From: JANPLN01 sp041736155
GTDB lineage: Bacteria; Bdellovibrionota; Bdellovibrionia; Bdellovibrionales; JAGQZY01
Direction: 5' to 3'
Length of the DNA: 64,000 nt
Assembly: GCA_041736155.1 (NCBI GenBank)
Contig: JBGSUL010000018.1
Span: forward strand, 6,847-70,846
Below the pieces are notes generated by a model. That model was not told the DNA's origin. It did no database searches and saw only the letters and a list, made by a program, of their open reading frames with translations. Of the stretch, positions 60,012 to 64,000 are shown piece after piece; the first letter of the stretch is position 1; the number at the start of each line of letters is the position of its first letter. Both the position numbers and the translations under genes were made by a program.

Positions 60012-61058
60012 TTAATTATTATTAAATCTATTTAAAATCAATAGCTGATCACTCATATTAGCTACTCCACAGAAATTTTTGTCTCCAAAAGTAGTGCAGA
60101 CATCTGCCGTGGCCTTCCTTACAATATTCAGGCAACCAGATTGTAGATTCGGCAAATATCCCTCACTAGACATCACATCATTATGGCAAGCATAAAACGA
60201 AGTAACATCTGGGATAGCGGTTGTCTCACTTGGAAAAGCCCTGACTGCATCGCTCATACTTTCCCAAGATCGTGCAGCACGAAATACTCCCGGATCATTA
60301 CCATCCAAGTTACTAAGCCAATCTTGCATCATATTCTCTTTAGACCATTGCATACTTTCTGTCAGTTCTTCAACTGTTAGTGGCGCAATATTAAACTTTG
60401 TCTGCGCATCCAACCAAATTGAGGACCCTGGATCATTACCTGCACCAGCTCTACTTGATGATATTAAAAATGTGAAAGCAAACAGCAGACTCAGACCAAT
60501 ATCATAAAACTTATGTCGCCGGTAAATAAGTCCTTCTATTATTCCACGCTCTCTATTTTCTTGAAGAGATTTTTTGACATAAAATTTTAGACTCAAAAGA
60601 GCCTCCCTTATAAAGCTTGTTTGTTCATTGGTAAAAAATCCATCTTCTTGGAAAAATGAGTTCTTTGCCCAAAATTTCTCATCACCGGCTTTTTCTTTCA
60701 TAAGATCGAAAACAAGAGAGTCCTTGTCAGCCTCTATTTCTTTATCTAATGGATGCTCGGTGAAGTTTGCAAAGTTGTTTGGATATTTTGAGTAATACTT
60801 ATGATCGCTTGTGACTTCTATAAGACCTACAGCACAGAATCTGTCCATAATGTCAGATGCTCTTCCGGCCTCTGGCTCAGGCGCGTACTGCTTGATCTCA
60901 TTTAATGAGAGCGGCTTAATGCGTGTTAAATGAAAGAGTTTGAGCGAGTAGTCCTCGGTCATGATCTCCATTGTTTGTTCTTTTGTAAATCGAATCGAAG
61001 GTATATCCCTCGGATCTAGCTTCTTTGGTGGTTCCCCATTGCCATTTATCAGTTCCAT
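60012..61058 (-). CDS. Membrane-tethered winged-helix protein with periplasmic domain
   Basis: 348 residues in three parts. The N-terminal 170 residues are cytoplasmic and contain a winged-helix-like segment (IKQYAPEPEAGRASDIMDRF, AVGLIEVTSDHKYYSKY). A single transmembrane helix follows near 185-205 (DIGLSLLFAFTFLIS). The C-terminal 140 residues lie outside, with four cysteines (YACHND, LQSGCLN, TADVCTTFGDKNFCG). This is the layout of a one-component membrane regulator sensing an external or redox signal. The wing-helix part vaguely recalls Bdellovibrio/Fibrobacter paralogous (DUF4423/TIGR02147) regulators. AAGGGGA precedes the ATG. It follows the XRE gene by 21 bases. Confidence 0.55.
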   Translation of the reverse strand: MELINGNGEPPKKLDPRDIPSIRFTKEQTMEIMTEDYSLKLFHLTRIKPLSLNEIKQYAPEPEAGRASDIMDRFCAVGLIEVTSDHKYYSKYPNNFANFTEHPLDKEIEADKDSLVFDLMKEKAGDEKFWAKNSFFQEDGFFTNEQTSFIREALLSLKFYVKKSLQENRERGIIEGLIYRRHKFYDIGLSLLFAFTFLISSSRAGAGNDPGSSIWLDAQTKFNIAPLTVEELTESMQWSKENMMQDWLSNLDGNDPGVFRAARSWESMSDAVRAFPSETTAIPDVTSFYACHNDVMSSEGYLPNLQSGCLNIVRKATADVCTTFGDKNFCGVANMSDQLLILNRFNNN

Positions 61059-61079
61059 ATTTTCCCCTTGGTACGTTAG

Positions 61080-61484
61080 TTACAGTTTTCCCCTGATACG
61101 CATATCTTCGACCTTTAAATTCGATAGATTGAGCATCAAATCATTCAATTTAGCTTTGGCTTGTTCATTCCTCTCCTTTCTTATCTGTATTAATAGTTCA
61201 GCTTCTAACAGTTCTATGACTCTTTTATATTTGCGAAAAGGGATTAACCTCATCGCTTCACTCACACAAAACTCATCCAAATCACTTGGTGAGTAGAACC
61301 AGGACATGCCAAAATCGAATTTTCTGGCGATCTTCGCAAGATCAGTTGCACTTATTTCACGGACCCCAATTTCCATTTTTGCAATCGTTGTCACAGGATA
61401 ATTTGCGATCTTCGCAAACTCTCCCTGAGTGAGATTTTTTATGCGCCTTAACTCTTTTAATTTCTTTTGAAATTTATCTTGCAT
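61080..61484 (-). CDS. XRE-family HTH regulator
   Basis: 134 residues. The N-terminal Cro/CI-type helix-turn-helix is LKELRRIKNLTQGEFAKIAN, then VTTIAKMEIGVREISATDLAKIARKF. The helical C-terminus may mediate dimerisation. It sits at the head of the minus-strand pair with the membrane regulator, divergent from the second transfer operon. Palindromes of the form GCGA-N3-TCGC occur in the intergenic region, so it is the likely repressor acting on both promoters (inference). Confidence 0.85.
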   Translation of the reverse strand: MQDKFQKKLKELRRIKNLTQGEFAKIANYPVTTIAKMEIGVREISATDLAKIARKFDFGMSWFYSPSDLDEFCVSEAMRLIPFRKYKRVIELLEAELLIQIRKERNEQAKAKLNDLMLNLSNLKVEDMRIRGKL

Positions 61485-61506
61485 TATTTCCCCCGTAATT
61501 TTTGTA

Positions 61507-61517
61507 GCGATATTCGC
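61507..61517. promoter_or_regulatory. Palindrome GCGATATTCGC, operator candidate
   Basis: GCGA-TAT-TCGC lies 23 bases upstream of the XRE start codon. The same pattern recurs at 61627-61637 and, inside the XRE gene, at 61327 and 61405. A site overlapping the ribosome-binding/promoter region suits autorepression. Confidence 0.5.
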
Positions 61518-61626
61518 AGCTTTTGGAAACTAAATAGTTTTGACCAAGTATTCTTTTCTCACATACAAGCTCGCCTCGTTGTTTAGCTATTGGATATCCA
61601 ATACTTACAAAGAAAGGAATAAAAAT

Positions 61627-61637
61627 GCGATTATCGC
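61627..61637. promoter_or_regulatory. Palindrome GCGATTATCGC, operator candidate
   Basis: GCGA-TTA-TCGC lies 110 bases upstream of the plus-strand operon start at 61747 and 120 bases from the site at 61507. It is the second noncoding copy of the pattern in the divergent control region. Nearby GACAATTTGTC (61667-61677) is an unrelated palindrome. Confidence 0.45.
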
Positions 61638-61712
61638 TAGTTTTCATTGGAAAGCCGGATAATTTCGACAATTTGTCCGGCAACTAATAGAAAACAAGGA
61701 TTATTTACAAAC

Positions 61713-61731
61713 GTGTCTATGTAATGGACAC
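61713..61731. promoter_or_regulatory. Inverted repeat just upstream of the second operon
   Basis: GTGTCTAT-GTA-ATGGACAC pairs over eight positions with one mismatch and ends 15 bases before the first start codon of the plus-strand operon. It could be an operator or a hairpin hiding the ribosome binding site AAGGGGGAG. Confidence 0.4.
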
Positions 61732-61746
61732 CAAGGGGGAGAAAAA

Positions 61747-62205
61747 ATGACAGCAGTAATACAAATTAAACAACGTAGTGCTCTATATGCTGAGAATCAT
61801 TCAGACGATGCATTTCAATATGAAGGCGACATGCCTAAAACAAATGTTGAGTGGAGCGACTACCTAAAACAATTCGACGTAACGCTGAAGGAAGATTTGC
61901 CTTTAAATCTTGGGTACTTTGACTCACTTTGCGAGACAGAAGGTATAAGCGAGGTCTGGAAAGACTTTATTACGTCTCATCCACTTAGCGGACATATTCA
62001 AGAATGCCTTAACACCCTGAATCCAATTCAAAAGCAAGTCATCCACCTGATGTTTTGGCAGGGACTTTCACTTCGGGCAGTTGCTCTGCAACTCAAAATG
62101 TCTAAAACAAACATTGTCAGATACAGAGACTCGGCACTCAAACGATTGAGATATGAAATTTCAAAGCATGTCCCTACTCATACGAAAAGTGTCCACAATA
62201 TTTAG
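61747..62205 (+). CDS. Sigma-70 region-4-like regulator
   Basis: 152 residues. The C-terminal half is a sigma region-4-type helix-turn-helix: LNTLNPIQKQVIHLMFWQGL, then LRAVALQLKMSKTNIVRYRD and ALKRLRYEI. The N-terminal 75 residues are polar and lack a recognisable region 2, so it is probably a regulator rather than a full sigma factor. AAGGGGGAG precedes ATG 61747. It is the first gene of the second transfer operon. Confidence 0.7.
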   Translation: MTAVIQIKQRSALYAENHSDDAFQYEGDMPKTNVEWSDYLKQFDVTLKEDLPLNLGYFDSLCETEGISEVWKDFITSHPLSGHIQECLNTLNPIQKQVIHLMFWQGLSLRAVALQLKMSKTNIVRYRDSALKRLRYEISKHVPTHTKSVHNI

Positions 62206-62211
62206 ACCCCC

Positions 62212-62225
62212 GGTACAGGTGTACC
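62212..62225. promoter_or_regulatory. Palindrome between the two sigma-like genes
   Basis: GGTACA-GG-TGTACC is a perfect 6-base palindrome with a 2-base centre, just after the first sigma-like gene and 60 bases before the next start. A second loose inverted repeat (CACTTTTCC/GGGAAGTG, 62232-62253) follows. An operator or mRNA processing structure is possible. Confidence 0.35.
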
Positions 62226-62284
62226 ACGGTCCACTTTTCCTATTAGTGGGAAGTGTATTCAAAACTAAAAAGGAGGCTAAGAAA

Positions 62285-62524
62285 GTGCTTAAGGGGTTTA
62301 AAGAAGATTATTTGAGATCAGAACTGCGAAAGCTACCGGATCAAATGAGGCTCGCCATTATTTTAAGATTTTGGCATCTCGAAACGATTGAGTCGATTTC
62401 TCAGTACATGAACATCAAGTGGTCTGAAGCAAATAAATTAATTGAAGAAGGGGTCAGTCTTCTCAAAAGGGGATCTTTGAGTGGACTATTTGATAAAAAA
62501 TTAAAACAAGGGGAAGTAAAATGA
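62285..62524 (+). CDS. Short sigma-region-4-like protein
   Basis: 79 residues from GTG 62285, chosen because AAGGAGG lies eight bases upstream; the open frame reaches 62153 but overlaps the previous gene with no site. LRKLPDQMRLAIILRFWHL, then ISQYMNIKWSEANKLIEEG and VSLLKRG resembles sigma region 4, like the gene before it but shorter. It overlaps the next gene by four bases (ATGA). Confidence 0.55.
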   Translation: MLKGFKEDYLRSELRKLPDQMRLAIILRFWHLETIESISQYMNIKWSEANKLIEEGVSLLKRGSLSGLFDKKLKQGEVK

Positions 62525-62844
62525 ATTTATTAAAAATATATGAAGCCGTACAAAATAACAATAAGTGGTCTATGGGGAAGGAGATCGGAACGTTGAAACT
62601 TAATTATGACGATCAGTCGCATAAGTTCAAGTTTCACGAAAGCGTCAGGACACTGCATGTTCAGTCAGAGCGTGATCCTTTTAAGAACTGTGACTATAGC
62701 ATCACAGATGCGTCAGATAAGATTGTCGGCACTGGTCATTTCTTAAGACATGATGGCGAAACATTCATCCACCTTAAAATGAATAACTCAGGTGCTGACT
62801 ATCTTGTCCATGTGCACACGAAAAGCAGCAAGGAGGCAGCATGA
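62521..62844 (+). CDS. Hypothetical protein in second transfer operon
   Basis: 107 residues, soluble, beta-rich (FKFHESVRTLHVQSE, GHFLRHDGETFIHLKMNN). No signal or membrane segment. ATGA overlaps at both ends show tight coupling with neighbours. No family recognised. Confidence 0.6.
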   Translation: MNLLKIYEAVQNNNKWSMGKEIGTLKLNYDDQSHKFKFHESVRTLHVQSERDPFKNCDYSITDASDKIVGTGHFLRHDGETFIHLKMNNSGADYLVHVHTKSSKEAA

Positions 62845-63191
62845 CGGCGGAAAATATGAATGAGCAAAAAAAGATGTTTGAAATGGGTTGGCTTGATCCA
62901 AGAACGGGGCAAGTCTTTGAGGCAGGGGTCGCTGTATTTAATCAAATGTACGGAGAATATTATTTAAAAATTTTTGAAGAGGATAACCACGGTCAGTATT
63001 TTTTGAAACCAATAGCTTCTGATGGTGCAAAAGCAACCTATCGAGTTGAGAGAGTTCTAAAGAACACTCGTGGTTATTTTATAAAAAGAAGCCATGTGGG
63101 CGAAGGCTATTCGAGCGATGAGACAAACGGGAATATTTTTATTAACTACGGGTCAAAATATAAGACCCTTGTACTTTACACGGAGGAATGA
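62841..63191 (+). CDS. Hypothetical protein in second transfer operon
   Basis: 116 residues, soluble, with beta-strand-like segments (GEYYLKIFEEDNHGQYFL, ATYRVERVLKN). It is adjacent to a similar-sized beta-rich protein and precedes the pilin by three bases. AGGAGG lies about six bases upstream of ATG 62841. No family recognised. Confidence 0.6.
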   Translation: MTAENMNEQKKMFEMGWLDPRTGQVFEAGVAVFNQMYGEYYLKIFEEDNHGQYFLKPIASDGAKATYRVERVLKNTRGYFIKRSHVGEGYSSDETNGNIFINYGSKYKTLVLYTEE

Positions 63192-63194
63192 TTT

Positions 63195-63509
63195 ATGAAG
63201 AAAAATTTATTTTTAATTTTAGGATTGGCATTGGTTGTGGGCGTGATCTACTTTGCTCCAGAAATGAGTTTTGCACAAAGTTTCGGCGGCGGCGCTGGCT
63301 TTGAGTCGAAAGTAAATAACCTTACCAATAAACTTTTAAAGTTCCTGTTGCCAGCGATTAGCATTATCGGACTCATCTATGCCGCAATCCTTGCTGCCAC
63401 AGGTGACGAGAATGCCAAAAAGAGAATGGTGCTTGTAGTAATAGCAAGTATTGTTGGGTTTATTGCGCCCCTCATTATCGGATGGATGCAGTCAGCAGTT
63501 GGGGTTTAG
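63195..63509 (+). CDS. TrbC/VirB2-like conjugative pilin
   Basis: 104 residues. A signal peptide ending in EMSFAQS is followed by a glycine-rich start (FGGGAGFESK) and two hydrophobic helices (LLPAISIIGLIYAAILAATG and VLVVIASIVGFIAPLIIGWM) with the short charged turn GDENAKKR between them, the standard VirB2/TrbC hairpin. It would be the pilus subunit of the second transfer system. GAGGAATG precedes the ATG. Confidence 0.85.
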   Translation: MKKNLFLILGLALVVGVIYFAPEMSFAQSFGGGAGFESKVNNLTNKLLKFLLPAISIIGLIYAAILAATGDENAKKRMVLVVIASIVGFIAPLIIGWMQSAVGV

Positions 63510-63512
63510 CTC

Positions 63513-63803
63513 ATGCGCGATGAATCCACCATCCATCGACACTTGGACGCTAAGATGAAGCTTTGGGGCATGGAAGCCCCAGACCTTCTGATCTGCCTCA
63601 TGCTCTTTGCTGTAATGAGCCTTCTCTTTGGCGGTACGTTTTTAGAAATTCCTCTAACTTTAGGAGTTCCGTTTACTTGTTTATTTGTATTGATACTTGC
63701 AAAGCGCGATAAGCCAGAAAAGTTTCTTGTCCATTTTACACAATATTATCTAACCGAAGGTCACTACTCCTGTCAGGAGAGAAAGGATTTTAAAAATGAC
63801 TGA
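63513..63803 (+). CDS. TraL/VirB3-like protein
   Basis: 96 residues. IHRHLDAKMKLWGMEAPDLL precedes two adjacent membrane helices (LICLMLFAVMSLLFG and LGVPFTCLFVLIL), and the C-terminus ends in KFLVHFTQYYLTEGHYS, resembling the C-terminal G-x-L-x-H-x-x-Y region of TraL. Its order, between pilin and VirB4/TraC, supports the call. It overlaps the next gene by eight bases. Confidence 0.75.
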   Translation: MRDESTIHRHLDAKMKLWGMEAPDLLICLMLFAVMSLLFGGTFLEIPLTLGVPFTCLFVLILAKRDKPEKFLVHFTQYYLTEGHYSCQERKDFKND

Positions 63804-64000
63804 TAAACTACCCTATTGGCATTTTGACGATAACTTTATGATTTTTTCAGATGGGTCCATGGGAGCAGGCTTTAAACTCTCCAATATGGACATATCCTGT
63901 AAAAGTGATGAGGAAGTAAATTTTTTCACTAAAAATGTGGAGAACTTTTTGAAATCTCTTGATGACAGCATAAAGCTTCAAATATTTTATAAGTTATCAC
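63796..64000 (+). CDS. VirB4/TraC-like ATPase, N-terminal part (cut by window end)
   Basis: The 68 residues visible begin MTDKLPYWHFDDNFMIFSDG, then SMGAGFKLSNMDISC and LDDSIKLQIFYKL. A start with L-P-Y-W and DGSxGxGF(K/R)L is the usual opening of TraC/VirB4 ATPases. The Walker motifs lie beyond the window. It would be the motor of the second transfer system and is distinct from the TraC encoded at 35299-37779. Confidence 0.8.
   Translation, partial: MTDKLPYWHFDDNFMIFSDGSMGAGFKLSNMDISCKSDEEVNFFTKNVENFLKSLDDSIKLQIFYKLS

Noticed and set aside
61474..61683. Minus-strand open frame of 69 codons upstream of the XRE gene
   Set aside because: It covers the divergent control region with its palindromes, overlaps the XRE start, has a weak ribosome binding site and no recognisable features.
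1..64000. tRNA genes, rRNA genes, CRISPR arrays and insertion sequences
   Set aside because: I looked for the T-loop pattern of tRNAs near the integrase and elsewhere, for regularly spaced identical repeats and for transposase motifs, and saw none; a covariance-model scan would be decisive for tRNAs.

Overview
The window looks like a chromosomal segment of an AT-rich Gram-negative bacterium carrying mobile DNA. Many proteins have lipoprotein or Sec signals. The conjugation genes are of the Gram-negative F type. A wing-helix/membrane protein near 60 kb recalls paralogous families of Bdellovibrio-like bacteria, so Bdellovibrionota is my best guess (inference, low certainty). I see no rRNA, tRNA, CRISPR array or IS transposase.

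Region 1 (1-16953) is chromosomal and envelope- or metabolism-related. It holds the tail of a radical-SAM protein, a secreted LRR protein, and a B12-binding radical-SAM enzyme divergent from a GT39-type glycosyltransferase. A tight run of four genes follows: FG-GAP/UnbV protein, RnfD/NqrB-like membrane protein, radical-SAM/SPASM-like enzyme, and arylsulfotransferase-like beta-propeller. Next come a type I phosphodiesterase/phosphatase, a homospermidine synthase-like enzyme with a nitroreductase, and a 2OG-dioxygenase-like protein.

Region 2 (about 17.0-48.1 kb) is an integrative and conjugative element. Its left part has a decayed J-domain gene, a long hairpin followed by an intrinsic terminator, and a five-gene minus-strand operon (NtrC-type response regulator, giant ankyrin lipoprotein, histidine kinase, small lipoprotein, bitopic membrane protein). 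Divergent from this is a long F-type transfer operon (24.9-44.4 kb), preceded by a -24/-12 (sigma-54) promoter and a large inverted repeat that is the likely activator site. The operon encodes a single-chain fusion of the VirD4/TraD coupling ATPase with TraU, then a GspE/PilB-type ATPase, TraF, pilin, TraL, TraE, TraK, TraB, TraV, TraC, TraH-like and TraG, then a candidate oriT, MobC and a relaxase. An AbiE toxin-antitoxin pair, a small excisionase-like protein and a tyrosine integrase close the element.

Region 3 (48.1-60.0 kb) is again chromosomal-type DNA. It holds a glycosyltransferase-like protein, an operon of GNAT-like acyltransferase, desaturase and asparagine-synthase-like ligase, an isochorismatase, a second 2OG-dioxygenase paralogue, an FGE-domain lipoprotein, an acyltransferase-3, membrane proteins, and a sugar/choline-kinase-like plus nucleotidyltransferase pair. 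It ends at a bidirectional terminator.

Region 4 (60.0-64.0 kb) is the left part of a second conjugative system. It has a membrane-tethered wing-helix regulator and an XRE repressor, with palindromic GCGA-N3-TCGC sites in the control region. Divergent from these run two small sigma-region-4-like proteins, two unknown proteins, a VirB2-like pilin, a VirB3/TraL-like protein and the start of a VirB4/TraC ATPase cut by the window end.
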